From Limnobacter olei (GTDB lineage: Bacteria; Pseudomonadota; Gammaproteobacteria; Burkholderiales; Burkholderiaceae_B): a stretch of 64,000 nucleotides of DNA. Positions within the stretch are counted from its first letter, which is position 1. The number at the start of each line of letters is the position of its first letter. This document shows positions 1-9,015 of the stretch, one piece after another. Both the position numbers and the translations under genes were made by a program. The notes beneath the pieces are model-generated. The model worked only from the letters and a program-made list of their open reading frames with translations. It ran no database searches and was not told the DNA's origin. The stretch is taken from assembly GCF_029087225.1 (NCBI RefSeq), contig NZ_JARFJD010000010.1, positions 62,001-126,000 on the forward strand, in the 5' to 3' direction.

Positions 1-604
1 GGCCGTTGAGGTAATTGTCGATTGTGAATTCAGCCTGCTCCATCAGGTTGAACAAGTTGGGGCTGAGCACAAAGTTGGCAAAAAGCCCGTCAATCAGGGC
101 ATGCAAGCCAATCGCTGCCTGGCGGGCATTGGTGTGTGCAGGCAATTCGCCTTTGGCAATCGCGGCTTGAAAATCGGCTTCAATCGTTTGAATGCAGCCT
201 TGAATGGCCTCTAGGTGCCTGTCTCGGATGGGCAACATGTCATCGACCATTTCTGCCTTGTGCATCACAATGTCAAAAACCCGCTGTGTGCGTGGGTCTT
301 CTGCCAGCGTACGCACCACATGCATGGACCTTGTACGCAGGTAGGCCAACGGTTGTTGCTCGGGGTGCAGGTCGGGCGTGGCGATGAATTCATCCATCGG
401 TAATATGACGCGTTGTAACATGGCATCAAACAGGTCGGCCTTGTTCTTGAAGTGCCAATAAATGGCCCCCCGCGTTAAATCCGCGGCCTTGGCAATGTCG
501 TTCAGCGTAGTCCTCGATACCCCTTTTTCCGAGAAAACGGCTTCGGCCGTGTCCAGAATAAGATTCCTGGTTTCCTGCGCTTCTTCCTTCGTTTTTCTTA
601 CCAC
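1..604 (-). CDS. TetR/AcrR-family efflux repressor (3' end cut by window edge)
   Basis: Transcriptional repressor of the divergent RND efflux operon. About 201 residues are visible, and the C-terminus runs off the left edge. The N-terminus (VRKTKEEAQETR) and the helix-turn-helix that follows (residues about 30-55, containing TLNDIAKAADLTRGAIYWHF) are typical of the AcrR/TtgR/MexR2 branch of TetR proteins. The start is a GTG at 604-602. An in-frame stop lies just upstream, and family members begin with M-A/V-RKTKEEA. No ATG start fits, so automated callers may miss or shorten it. The rest is all-helical, as expected for the ligand-binding domain. By family precedent it binds the operator at 635-654 and is released by pump substrates; that is inference. 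Confidence 0.92.
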   Translation of the reverse strand, partial: MVRKTKEEAQETRNLILDTAEAVFSEKGVSRTTLNDIAKAADLTRGAIYWHFKNKADLFDAMLQRVILPMDEFIATPDLHPEQQPLAYLRTRSMHVVRTLAEDPRTQRVFDIVMHKAEMVDDMLPIRDRHLEAIQGCIQTIEADFQAAIAKGELPAHTNARQAAIGLHALIDGLFANFVLSPNLFNLMEQAEFTIDNYLNG

Positions 605-634
605 AATCGTCTACGCCAAATTGAAAAATTTATT

Positions 635-654
635 TACATACACTCATGTATGTA
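635..654. promoter_or_regulatory. Palindromic AcrR-type operator between repressor and efflux operon
   Basis: A perfect 8-bp inverted repeat with a 4-bp spacer: TACATACA-CTCA-TGTATGTA. It lies in the 121-bp gap between the divergent TetR gene and the adaptor gene. The arms match what I recall of the AcrR-box half sites (TACATACAT...ATGTATGTA) that AcrR-type repressors use at acrR-acrAB. It probably overlaps promoters in both directions, which would give autoregulation. Confidence 0.75.
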
Positions 655-725
655 TGTATTATCTGACTTCTCGGTCATTAAATCAACCCGAAAAATTCCC
701 ACAAGGATATAACAGGGCACACATC

Positions 726-1973
726 ATGCACAGCAACTCATTGAATTCAAAGCAAACTCAAGCTTCCCCCTACAGCCGCGCTTTTGCAGGAGCCACCCTT
801 CTGCCCGCGTTGCTGGTGACTATATTATCCAGCGCCTTGTTGCTGGGTTGCGGCCAGGGTGCCGATGCCCAGGCCCCTGGTGGCCCCGGCGCTGGCCAGG
901 CAGCACCTGTACCCGTGGTTGAGGTGAAAACCGAACCGCTGGAATTGACGTATGAGTACCCTGCCCAAATTGCCGGCCTGCGCGAGGTCGAAATTCGTGC
1001 ACGTGTGGCCGGTATCATCGAGCGTCGCCAGTTTGAAGAGGGCGGTCGAGTGAAGAAAGGCCAATCTTTGTACAGCCTGGACAATGCACCCTACCAAACT
1101 GCCTTGGCCCGTGCTTTGGCCGATGAAAATGCGGCCAAGGTTCGTGCAGCCCAGGCCGAGCGAGATTACAAACGTGTCATGCCTTTGGCGGATAGCAAAG
1201 CGGTGTCGCAATCTGAATTGGACAATGCACAATCTGCATTTGAAGTGGCCAAGGCAGACTTACAAGTGGCGAGCGCTGCGGTGCGAACGGCTCGCTTGAA
1301 CCTAGAGTATGCGCGTGTAGAGTCACCAGTCAATGGATTTGCAAGCCGCTCGCTTTACTCCGAAGGCAGTTTTGTATCAGGCCCTTCCGAGTTGTTGACC
1401 ACGGTTACCCAGATCGACCAAGTCTATGTGAACTTTGGTATTCCTGAGAAAGACCACGAACAACTGCGCAAAGGCATTGCAAGTGGTGCAGTCGCCTTGA
1501 GCAATGGGGATTTGGTGGTTGAAGTGTTGGGTGCAGATGGCAAACCGATGGGTTTAAAAGCCAAGCTGGGCTTTCAGGATGTGCGTGTGAACCCAGCCAC
1601 CGGTACTGTCGATGCGCGTGCCGTGTTGGCCAATGACAAGGAAGTGTTAAGCCCAGGACAATTTGTACGTGTGCGTGTAAGTGGCGCAGTGCAAAAAAAC
1701 GCCGTGTTGTTGCCACAACGGGCTGTGCTTGAGAACCCAGCAGGTGGAAAAGTCGTGATGACAGTCAGCCCGGAGAATACTGTGGCACCGCGCCCGGTTC
1801 AGGTTGCGCAGTGGAAAGGTGACCAATGGGTGGTAACCGATGGACTGGTTGCTGGCGACAAAGTGATGACCGACGGTTTCATGAAGGCCCCACCCGGAAC
1901 ACCCGTACAACCCGTGATTGCAGGCGCCGATGCGCAAGACGCAGCACCAGCAGCCACAGAGCAGAAGCAATAA
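726..1973 (+). CDS. RND efflux periplasmic adaptor (AcrA/MexA-type lipoprotein)
   Basis: Periplasmic membrane-fusion subunit that couples the inner-membrane RND pump to the outer-membrane channel. 415 aa. A signal peptide ends in a lipobox (LLLGC) with acylated Cys42. Then come the lipoyl/barrel-sandwich half (about 75-115), an alpha-helical hairpin (about 120-190), the second lipoyl half (SPVNGFASRSLYSEGSFV) and the beta-barrel and membrane-proximal domains, as in AcrA. The open frame extends upstream to 462, but that part is antisense to the repressor and crosses the operator, so ATG 726 is chosen. The pump gene follows after 10 bases; the three genes form one operon. Confidence 0.93.
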   Translation: MHSNSLNSKQTQASPYSRAFAGATLLPALLVTILSSALLLGCGQGADAQAPGGPGAGQAAPVPVVEVKTEPLELTYEYPAQIAGLREVEIRARVAGIIERRQFEEGGRVKKGQSLYSLDNAPYQTALARALADENAAKVRAAQAERDYKRVMPLADSKAVSQSELDNAQSAFEVAKADLQVASAAVRTARLNLEYARVESPVNGFASRSLYSEGSFVSGPSELLTTVTQIDQVYVNFGIPEKDHEQLRKGIASGAVALSNGDLVVEVLGADGKPMGLKAKLGFQDVRVNPATGTVDARAVLANDKEVLSPGQFVRVRVSGAVQKNAVLLPQRAVLENPAGGKVVMTVSPENTVAPRPVQVAQWKGDQWVVTDGLVAGDKVMTDGFMKAPPGTPVQPVIAGADAQDAAPAATEQKQ

Positions 1974-1983
1974 GGGGTCACAC

Positions 1984-4900
1984 ATGTTTTCGAAATTTTT
2001 TATCGACCGGCCTGTGTTTGCGGCCGTGTTGTCGATTTTCATCATGCTGGCTGGTTTGGCCGCCATGCGTGGTTTGCCAATCGCGCAGTATCCTGAAATT
2101 GCACCCCCAGTGGTGCAGGTTCGTGCAGTGTACCCCGGTGCCTCTGCGGAAGTAATTGCCAGCACCGTGGCAGCACCGATTGAAAACGCCATCAACGGTG
2201 TTGAGAACATGATGTACATGAGTTCGACTTCGGCCAGCAGTGGCGTGGTTGAAATCATGGTGACGTTTGAAATTGGCACCGATCCGGATCAAGCCGCTTT
2301 GAACGTGAACAACCGCGTGAAGCAAGTGGAAAATATCTTGCCGCAGGAAGTGCGCAGGCAAGGTGTGACTGTGAACAAGGGTTCATCGTCGTTCTTGCAG
2401 GTGTTGGCGTTTTATTCTGAAGACGGCAGGTTCGATGACTTCTACACCTCGAACTACGTGACCTTGAACGTGCTGGACCGTATCAAGCGAATTCCGGGTA
2501 CCACCAACGTTCAAATTTTTGGTGCGAAAGACTACGCCATGCGCATCTGGATCAAGCCCGATCGCATGGCCCAGTTGAAACTGACTGCGGGTGATATCGC
2601 TGCCGCGCTGAATGAGCAAAACGCGCAGTTCGCAGCAGGCAAGGTGGGGCAAGCCCCCAACAACAATGGCCAGGAACTGGTCTACACCATCACGGCGCAG
2701 GGACGGCTGCAAGATGTTGAAGAGTTCGAGAATGTGTTGATTCGGGTGAATGCTGACGGTTCTTCATTGCGCTTGAAGGACGTGGCCCGCGTGGAATTGG
2801 GTTCCAAGGATTACGACTTTACCGGTCGTATCAATGGCAAGCCAGCGACGCTGGTTGGTGTGTTTTTGCAGCCCGGTGCCAATGCGCTTGAAGTGGCTCA
2901 AACCGTGAAAGGCACGGTGGATGAAATTGCGGCGGACTTTCCAGAAGGTCTTAACTATGCCGTACCTTATGACACCACACGATTCGTAGAAGTGTCGATT
3001 CGCGAAGTGGTGAAAACGCTGATTGAAGCGATGATTCTGGTGTTCATCGTGGTGTATGTGTTTTTGCAAAACTGGCGCGCCACGCTGATTCCAATTCTGG
3101 CTGTGCCCGTGTCCCTGTTGGGTGCGTTTGCTGGCTTGTACCTGTTGGGCTATTCCATTAACACACTGACCTTGTTCGGCATGGTGCTGGCCATCGGTAT
3201 TGTGGTGGACGACGCCATTGTGGTGCTGGAAAACGTTGAGCGAATCATGCATGAGGAGGGCTTAAGTGCCCGCAAGGCTGCGATTAAGGCCATGCAGGAA
3301 GTGACGGGCCCGGTGATTGCGATTGTGTTGGTGTTGTCGGCTGTGTTTATTCCAATTGGTTTCCTCGGTGGTTTGACTGGTGAGCTGTACCGCCAGTTTG
3401 CGATCACGATTGCGATTGCGGTAATTGTGTCCGGTATTGTGGCGCTAACCCTGACACCAGCATTGTGTGTGATGTTGTTGAAACATGAGCACAAAAAACC
3501 CGGTAAATTTTTCACCTGGTTCAACGACTGGTTTGGCCGTGTCACGACCAAATATGTCGGTGGCGTGAAGTTCATCAGCATGCGTCCGGCCATTGGTATT
3601 GGCCTGTTTCTGGTCATGCTGGTGGTGACCGCCGGTTTGTTCAGGGCTACACCCGGCTCATTGGTGCCCGATGAAGACCAGGGTTACTTCATTGCCGCGG
3701 TGTTTTTGCCCGACGGTGCCACCTTGCAGCGCACCGACAAGGTGGTGGCTGAAGTGGTGGATGCAGTGGCCGCCAACCCGGCCAACGAGTATTCCGTGGC
3801 ATTCACTGGGTTCGACTTTTTAGGCGGCAGCTTTAAAAATAACGCAGCCACTATGTTCGTGACCCAGCGCCACTGGGATGAGCGCGAAGCTGTAACCGGG
3901 GAGCTGGTGGGTGAATTGTTTGGCCGCACGGCCGGCATTCAGGAAGGTTTGGTGCTGGCCTTTGCCCCACCTCCAATCTTCGGTTTGGGCAATGCAGGCG
4001 GTTTTGAGTTTTACATTCAAAACCGTGGCGAAGGTGGGCCGGCAGAATTGGCCAAGGTGATGAACGACTTCATTGCCAAAGCCAACAAAGATCCGCGTTT
4101 GGCGGGTGTACAAACCCTGTGGCGCCCAGGCACACCACAGTTGTATGTGGATGTAGACCGCGAGCGTGCCCGCGCCATGGGTGTGAATGTGAATGAGGTA
4201 TTTGATACCTTGTCGGCAAGCCTGGGCACGTACTATGTGAATGACTTCAACAAATTTGGCCGTACCTGGCAGGTGTTGATGTCGGCGGATGCGCAGTATC
4301 GCAAAAGCCCAACCGACATCGGCAATATGTATGTGCGTTCCAACAAAGGCGAGATGATTCCAATTTCCGCCTTTGCAAAAGTGGAGTTTTCACAGGGGCC
4401 AGAAACTTTGGAACGATTCAACAATCTACCCGCAGTGAAATTGCTGGGCAGTGGCGCACCCGGGGTGAGCTCCGGCGAAGCCATCAAGGCTATTGAAGAC
4501 ATTGCAGCAGAGGTGTTGCCCGACGATTTCAGCTACGACTTCTCGGGTGCTTCCTTCCAGGAAAAACGTTCTGCGGGTTCTTCAAGCTTCGCTCTGATCC
4601 TTGGTGCGTTGATGGTGTTCCTGATTTTGGCGGCACAGTATGAAAAGTGGACCTTGCCGTTCTCGGTGTTGCTGGCCATGCCGTTTGGTTTGTTTGGCGC
4701 CTTGCTGGCAGTGTGGATGCGCGACATGACCAACGACGTGTACTTCCAGATTGGCTTGGTGACCTTGTTGGGCCTGGCTGCCAAGAACGCGATTTTGATT
4801 GTGGAATTCGCGGTGCTAAAACGAGAGGAAGGCATGAGTGCATTGGAGGCCTCTCTGGAAGCAGCCCGTTTGCGGTTCCGCCCCATCCTCATGACCTCTT

Positions 4901-5148
4901 TTGCGTTTATTCTAGGGGTCGTTCCGCTGGCGTTCTCCAGCGGTGCAGGTGCTGGCGCGCGAACAGCGGTTGGCACTGGTGTGATGGGTGGCATGACCGC
5001 CGCCACGCTGTTGGCAATTTTCTTTGTGCCCCTGTTTTACCGTCTGATTGACAGAAGTGAAAAAGGTGGACGACACCATGGTGATGAAGAGGAAGCAAAT
5101 GATTCATCCAATCAATCTACAACGAACAAAGGGGGCGAGCATGTTTAA
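1984..5148 (+). CDS. RND multidrug efflux pump, AcrB/MexB-type (HAE1)
   Basis: Proton-driven inner-membrane transporter that exports hydrophobic or amphiphilic compounds through the tripartite complex. 1054 aa, the usual HAE1 length. It starts MFSKFFIDRPVFAAVLSI, the family signature, with TM1 followed by the first periplasmic porter/docking block. The TM4 proton-relay motif is present as GIVVDDAIVVLENVER, and TM10-12 carry AAKNAILIVEFA. The second periplasmic block spans roughly residues 560-865. The tail is acidic and His-rich after the last TM. The start is ATG 1984 (the upstream extension overlaps the adaptor gene). The stop overlaps the start of the channel gene by 8 bases, which suggests translational coupling. 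The substrate range cannot be read from sequence. Confidence 0.95.
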   Translation: MFSKFFIDRPVFAAVLSIFIMLAGLAAMRGLPIAQYPEIAPPVVQVRAVYPGASAEVIASTVAAPIENAINGVENMMYMSSTSASSGVVEIMVTFEIGTDPDQAALNVNNRVKQVENILPQEVRRQGVTVNKGSSSFLQVLAFYSEDGRFDDFYTSNYVTLNVLDRIKRIPGTTNVQIFGAKDYAMRIWIKPDRMAQLKLTAGDIAAALNEQNAQFAAGKVGQAPNNNGQELVYTITAQGRLQDVEEFENVLIRVNADGSSLRLKDVARVELGSKDYDFTGRINGKPATLVGVFLQPGANALEVAQTVKGTVDEIAADFPEGLNYAVPYDTTRFVEVSIREVVKTLIEAMILVFIVVYVFLQNWRATLIPILAVPVSLLGAFAGLYLLGYSINTLTLFGMVLAIGIVVDDAIVVLENVERIMHEEGLSARKAAIKAMQEVTGPVIAIVLVLSAVFIPIGFLGGLTGELYRQFAITIAIAVIVSGIVALTLTPALCVMLLKHEHKKPGKFFTWFNDWFGRVTTKYVGGVKFISMRPAIGIGLFLVMLVVTAGLFRATPGSLVPDEDQGYFIAAVFLPDGATLQRTDKVVAEVVDAVAANPANEYSVAFTGFDFLGGSFKNNAATMFVTQRHWDEREAVTGELVGELFGRTAGIQEGLVLAFAPPPIFGLGNAGGFEFYIQNRGEGGPAELAKVMNDFIAKANKDPRLAGVQTLWRPGTPQLYVDVDRERARAMGVNVNEVFDTLSASLGTYYVNDFNKFGRTWQVLMSADAQYRKSPTDIGNMYVRSNKGEMIPISAFAKVEFSQGPETLERFNNLPAVKLLGSGAPGVSSGEAIKAIEDIAAEVLPDDFSYDFSGASFQEKRSAGSSSFALILGALMVFLILAAQYEKWTLPFSVLLAMPFGLFGALLAVWMRDMTNDVYFQIGLVTLLGLAAKNAILIVEFAVLKREEGMSALEASLEAARLRFRPILMTSFAFILGVVPLAFSSGAGAGARTAVGTGVMGGMTAATLLAIFFVPLFYRLIDRSEKGGRHHGDEEEANDSSNQSTTNKGGEHV

Positions 5149-6586
5149 GGCCCTTCCAAAAACCGCGATCGCTTTGGGCTTGACCTTGGCGTTGACGGGT
5201 TGTGCTTCCAGCATTCCTCTGCTGGACAGGTTCACCGCAAAGCCTGAAAAGTCGACCGAGGTCGTAGTGCCTGAGAACGCCAAAGGCGTTGGTATGAGCC
5301 AGGTTCAAAACGAAGCCTGGTGGCTGTTGTTGGGTGATCCTGCGTTGACTCAAGTTGTTGAACAGGCCCTGAAAAACAACACCGATGTGCGTTTGGCCAA
5401 TGAGCGCTTGAATGAAGCCGGTGCCGTTCTTGGAATTGCGAAATCCCAGAAATGGCCATCTATTTTCGGTCAGTTCACCACTGGCCGAAACCGCCCGTCG
5501 CAAGCGGGCAATGTACCGGTGTTTGGTGGTCAGAATGTGTACGAAAGCAATCAGTTCGGGATTGGCGCCACTTGGGAGCTTGACCTGTGGGGGCGCATTG
5601 GTGCCCTGGAAGATGCAGCCCGTGCTGGCTTTATGCAACAAGGCTACAACGTACGGGGTGTGCGTTTGAGCGTGGCTGCTACGGCTGCCTCGCTTTATAC
5701 CCAAGTGCGTGTGTTGGGTTTGCAAGTGAAGGTACTTGAGCAAACCCTCGAAAGCCGGGACTCGGCCTACAAACTCGCCAAGCAGCGTTACGACGTGGGT
5801 TTGAGCAATGAACTTCAATTGCGCCAGACCGAAGCGGAATTGTTGGCAGTGCGTGCGCAGTTGCCCGACACCCGGGAACAACTGGCCCGCGCACAAAATG
5901 CGCTGGCGGTGATTGTCGGCGGAAACACACCGGAGTTGCCCAACTTGGCCGTGGAAAATCTGGAATTGACCAAGCTGTTCATATTGCCGGAAAACACACC
6001 TTCAGAATTGTTGCTGCGTCGCCCCGATTTGGCTGCGGCTGAACAACAATTGCTGGCTGGCGAAGCCAACCTGGAAGCGGCCCGCAAAGCCTTTTTCCCT
6101 ACAATCGGTTTGAGTGCATTTGGTGGACGTGAAAGCGCAGATTTAAGCGATTTGTTCAGCGGCCCAGCCCGAGTGTGGAGTTTTCAGACTCAAATTACAC
6201 AGCCAATTTTCCAGGCGGGTCGTTTGTTTGATGAAAGAGACGCAGCCGTGGCGCGCCGCAATCAAGCAGTGTTGCAGTATGAAGCCAGTATACGTACTGC
6301 ATTCCAGGAAATTTACGACGCCATCGTGGCACAGCGTGAAGCACGTGAGCGCTTGCAGGCGCGACAGGAGCAGGTTCAAACCCTGACCCAAGTGGTTCGC
6401 TTGGCGCAGTTACGCGTCGACAACGGCGTGGCCAACCAGCTTGAATTGCTGGATGCCCAACGCAATTTGTTGAATGCACAACTCAGTTGGGCATCGGCCT
6501 GGCAGAGCCAGCAAGGCGCAAGCCTGGCGATGATTCGAGCTTTGGGCGGTGGTTTCAATGCCGAACAGGTGGCTTTGAAAGAATAA
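5141..6586 (+). CDS. RND outer-membrane factor lipoprotein (OprM/NodT-type, TolC superfamily)
   Basis: Outer-membrane channel of the tripartite pump. 481 aa with a short signal peptide and lipobox (LALTGC, Cys21). Two OEP repeats follow: one at about 60-250 with ELDLWGRIGALEDAARA, the other at about 270-460 with RRPDLAAAEQQLLAGEANL and ITQPIFQAGRLFDERDAA. Both are hallmarks of the NodT/OprM family. A strong ribosome-binding site (GGGGGCGAG) precedes ATG 5141, which lies inside the last codons of the pump gene. Last gene of the operon; a rho-independent terminator follows 25 bases downstream. Confidence 0.94.
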   Translation: MFKALPKTAIALGLTLALTGCASSIPLLDRFTAKPEKSTEVVVPENAKGVGMSQVQNEAWWLLLGDPALTQVVEQALKNNTDVRLANERLNEAGAVLGIAKSQKWPSIFGQFTTGRNRPSQAGNVPVFGGQNVYESNQFGIGATWELDLWGRIGALEDAARAGFMQQGYNVRGVRLSVAATAASLYTQVRVLGLQVKVLEQTLESRDSAYKLAKQRYDVGLSNELQLRQTEAELLAVRAQLPDTREQLARAQNALAVIVGGNTPELPNLAVENLELTKLFILPENTPSELLLRRPDLAAAEQQLLAGEANLEAARKAFFPTIGLSAFGGRESADLSDLFSGPARVWSFQTQITQPIFQAGRLFDERDAAVARRNQAVLQYEASIRTAFQEIYDAIVAQREARERLQARQEQVQTLTQVVRLAQLRVDNGVANQLELLDAQRNLLNAQLSWASAWQSQQGASLAMIRALGGGFNAEQVALKE

Positions 6587-6610
6587 GCGCCTGAACGATG
6601 CAGTACCTCA

Positions 6611-6641
6611 AACGGCGACCGGGCAACTGGTCGCCGTTTTT
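6611..6641 (+). terminator. Rho-independent terminator of the RND efflux operon
   Basis: A 10-bp perfect stem (AACGGCGACC / GGTCGCCGTT) with an 8-base loop, ending in a run of five T. It lies just downstream of the channel gene. Confidence 0.85.
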
Positions 6642-6651
6642 GCTTGATGCA

Positions 6652-6679
6652 TTGAACTTTCACGGGCCTGTGATATAAC
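6652..6679 (+). promoter_or_regulatory. Putative sigma-70 promoter of the YegP-like gene
   Basis: TTGAAC (-35) and TATAAC (-10) are separated by 16 bases and end 53 bases upstream of the ATG, directly after the efflux-operon terminator. Assigned by eye only. Confidence 0.5.
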
Positions 6680-6732
6680 CGAAATGGGTTAACCCATAGC
6701 ATTCACCAAACATTCAAGCAAAGGAGTTGGAG

Positions 6733-7068
6733 ATGGCAGGTTATTTCGAATTAAGCAAAAGCAGCGATGGTCAGTTCAAATTTGCCTTGAAGGCGGGCAA
6801 CCATGAAACCATTTTGACCAGCGAACTCTACAAAACCAAAGCCGCCGCTGAAAACGGAATTGAGTCAGTTCAGAAAAACTGCGGTGAAGCATCACGTTAT
6901 GAGAAGAAGGTCGCTGCCAACGGCAAGCACCATTTCAACTTGAAGGCTGCCAATCATCAAATTATTGGTTCCAGCCAGATGTACGCCAGCGAGGCTGCAT
7001 GCGACAACGGCATTGAGTCGGTGAAAATCAATGGCAAGTCGACCACGGTCAAAGATTCGACAGCCTGA
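6733..7068 (+). CDS. YegP-family protein with two DUF1508 repeats
   Basis: Small soluble protein of 111 aa built from two tandem DUF1508 modules of about 48 residues. The first starts GYFELSKSSDGQFKFALKAGNHETIL and ends with GIESV. The second runs from YEKKVAANGKHHFNLKAANHQII to NGIESVKING. This is the usual YegP architecture; the function is unknown. ATG 6733 sits 6 bases after a consensus AAGGAG. It has its own apparent promoter and is flanked by terminators or gaps, so it is probably monocistronic. Confidence 0.88.
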   Translation: MAGYFELSKSSDGQFKFALKAGNHETILTSELYKTKAAAENGIESVQKNCGEASRYEKKVAANGKHHFNLKAANHQIIGSSQMYASEAACDNGIESVKINGKSTTVKDSTA

Positions 7069-7217
7069 TTTTGATTGCGAATCATGCGGGGGTTGCACCG
7101 CATGGTTTGCCGCACTGCGGTAGAGCAAATCCACTATCGGTTCTGTCACTTCCCGGTTATGATCAAACGATGACATCGAAGAATGTCATCTTAAGCAAAA
7201 ACCGTCGGAGACCCACC

Positions 7218-8180
7218 ATGACCGCCACCACTGCTGCGCGAAAAAAAGCCGCGCGTCCCGCGTCCAACACTGATGTGCCTTTGAAGCAACGCAACGTGAA
7301 ATTTGATTGGTCGGAAACACCGATTGACTGGATTCCCGATGAGCCCTATGCAAGCTATTTCATCAACGAAATCAACCTGATTTTGCCTGCTGGCGAGTTT
7401 TGGTTTTGTCGGCTGTACAACAAGGCTCTGCCCTTGGTGACCGATGAAAAACTGAAAGAGGACGTACGCGGATTCATCAAGCAGGAAGCGATGCATGCAC
7501 GTGGGCACAGTTCAGCCACTGAGGAATATCTAGCCGCGCGCGGCATCAAGACCGAGCGTAATCAGCAATTGATGAAATGGTTGTTTGATGTGGTGCTGGA
7601 TGACACGCCTTTTGGGAAAAAAGTGCCAACCTGGCTGGAGCGCCGTTGGTTGCTGGCCCGTCTTGGCTTGGTAGCCACCATTGAACACATGACCTGCGTG
7701 TTGGGCATGTACGTGCTGGAAAACAAAAAATGGGACGAGCTGAATTCAGACCAGGTGTTGCTGGACCTGATTCGCTGGCATGGTGCTGAAGAAGTGGAGC
7801 ACCGCAGTGTGGCTTTTGATTTGTACAAGCATTTGGGTGGCGACTATTTGTCACGCTATTACCTGGCGGCCATTGTAGTGCCGATGATTATTGGTCTGTG
7901 GGTAGATGGCGCGGCCAATATTGCCGGGCAAGATCCCCGTTTTGCCAAGAAAAAACCTGCGGTTTACAAGCCATGGATGTGGGTTGAATGGTTCAAGGCT
8001 TCGCGCAAGGAGTTGTTGCCCAATCCACTGTGGCTGGTGATGCAGCAGTTGCCTTATTTCAGCCCATGGTACGATCCATCCAAAGAGGGTTCGACCGAAT
8101 TGGCGCAGGCCTATTTGAATCAGTCCCCGGCTGCCATGGCTGCTGGGGCGATTGCTGCGAACATGAAGGTCCCGGCCTAA
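7218..8180 (+). CDS. Predicted metal-dependent hydrolase (PF10118-type)
   Basis: 320 aa, all-helical. It has the Glu/His pattern of the PF10118 metal-dependent hydrolase family: FIKQEAMHARGHSSATEEY, then ATIEHMTC, then WHGAEEVEHRSVAFDLY, which together resemble a ferritin-like di-metal site. Function is not established for the family. The start at ATG 7218 follows a GGAG site; a longer open frame begins at 7071 but lacks family similarity. A hydrophobic stretch (AAIVVPMIIGLWVDGAANI) could associate with membrane. Stands alone between YegP and the copper cassette. Confidence 0.8.
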   Translation: MTATTAARKKAARPASNTDVPLKQRNVKFDWSETPIDWIPDEPYASYFINEINLILPAGEFWFCRLYNKALPLVTDEKLKEDVRGFIKQEAMHARGHSSATEEYLAARGIKTERNQQLMKWLFDVVLDDTPFGKKVPTWLERRWLLARLGLVATIEHMTCVLGMYVLENKKWDELNSDQVLLDLIRWHGAEEVEHRSVAFDLYKHLGGDYLSRYYLAAIVVPMIIGLWVDGAANIAGQDPRFAKKKPAVYKPWMWVEWFKASRKELLPNPLWLVMQQLPYFSPWYDPSKEGSTELAQAYLNQSPAAMAAGAIAANMKVPA

Positions 8181-8201
8181 GCTTCCCACAGGGGGAAGCT
8201 T
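8179..8201 (+). terminator. Hairpin after the hydrolase gene, weak terminator
   Basis: A 9-bp perfect inverted repeat (AAGCTTCCC / GGGAAGCTT) overlaps the stop codon. No good T-run follows, so intrinsic termination is uncertain. Confidence 0.35.
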
Positions 8202-8253
8202 CCGAACTTTCTACAGCTTGCCCTGTCCTAACCCAGATGGTATGTTCCGGGTT

Positions 8254-8667
8254 ATGACAAAAATGGTTCGAACTCTTTTCATGTGGCTTATGTTACTTGC
8301 GTTGCCCGTTCAGGGCATGGCGCAGGCCAGCATGTTTGCGTGCCATTTGAATGGAAATTCAAGCAGCACCGGTCAGGCAATCGACCACAGCACCATGCAC
8401 CACAGCGAAATGAACCACGACGGCATGGACCACAGCATGCACGACATGGTGGATCATGATGATCCTGACTCGTCCAAAAAATTGATGAAGTCGCTGCACG
8501 GTTGTTGCAACTGCGCGCCCACCTGTGCTGTGGTGCTGTTGCCGGTAGCACAGGCCAGCTTCAATGCCATTCAGCAAGACATGCTGCACCCCGTTTCTTC
8601 GCCGCAACTTCCGCATTCCGCCGACACTCGTCGGATTGATCGACCGCCCAAAACCCTCGCCATTTGA
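8254..8667 (+). CDS. Secreted His/Met-rich small protein, putative copper binding
   Basis: 137 aa with a signal peptide (MWLMLLALPVQGMAQA). A low-complexity His/Met/Asp segment follows (residues about 48-75, for example DHSTMHHSEMNHDGMDHSMHDM). Next come a Cys cluster (HGCCNCAPTC) and a hydrophobic patch. His-Met repeats and Cys pairs are typical of periplasmic Cu(I)/Cu(II) ligands. It is the first gene of a copper-handling cassette, which supports a role as metal scavenger or sensor. I cannot assign a named family. An alternative start at ATG 8242 would add four residues. Confidence 0.75.
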   Translation: MTKMVRTLFMWLMLLALPVQGMAQASMFACHLNGNSSSTGQAIDHSTMHHSEMNHDGMDHSMHDMVDHDDPDSSKKLMKSLHGCCNCAPTCAVVLLPVAQASFNAIQQDMLHPVSSPQLPHSADTRRIDRPPKTLAI

Positions 8668-8730
8668 TTCTTGGGCATGCCGGGCCACATTCGCCTGCAT
8701 GCCTTGTGTATTAAATGATTGCGAGGATCT

Positions 8731-9015
8731 ATGAAGTCCCATTTCTTATTCGCACCCCTGTTACTCGCCTTCGCATCGTCTGCGAATGCCGAACAGACGG
8801 TGCAAGAACTTGAATACCGATCGGCTTTCGAGGGCTATCAAGCCTATTCCGATTCTGAAATACAGAACTGGCCCAAAGCCAATCAATTGGTTGATGAAAT
8901 TGGCGGTTGGCGTGTGTATGCACGCGAGCCCTATGAAGACCAAGAAAAAGACAAACCGGCCAGCGCGCAAGACCCATCCAAAACCCGGTCACACAATCAC
9001 GGAGGTGCGCAATGA
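8731..9015 (+). CDS. Small exported protein of the copper cassette, unknown function
   Basis: 94 aa with a signal peptide ending SSANA. The mature part is about 74 residues, charged, with conserved-looking SAFEGYQAY...W...N..V.EIGGW and a C-terminal SHNHGG metal-binding-like tail. Similar short proteins sit in front of CusC-like genes in copper loci; this is recollection rather than a search. The stop overlaps the next ATG by 4 bases (ATGA), so it is translationally coupled to the TolC-like gene. ATG 8731 is preferred over an upstream TTG because of GAGG at 8723-8726. Confidence 0.7.
   Translation: MKSHFLFAPLLLAFASSANAEQTVQELEYRSAFEGYQAYSDSEIQNWPKANQLVDEIGGWRVYAREPYEDQEKDKPASAQDPSKTRSHNHGGAQ

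Noticed and set aside
462-725. Upstream extension of the efflux adaptor reading frame
   Set aside because: It runs antisense through the repressor gene and across the operator. Family start and lipoprotein signal fit ATG 726.
1647-2279. 210-aa minus-strand open frame across the adaptor/pump junction
   Set aside because: It is the complement of two strongly coding genes, has no RBS and no family-like sequence.
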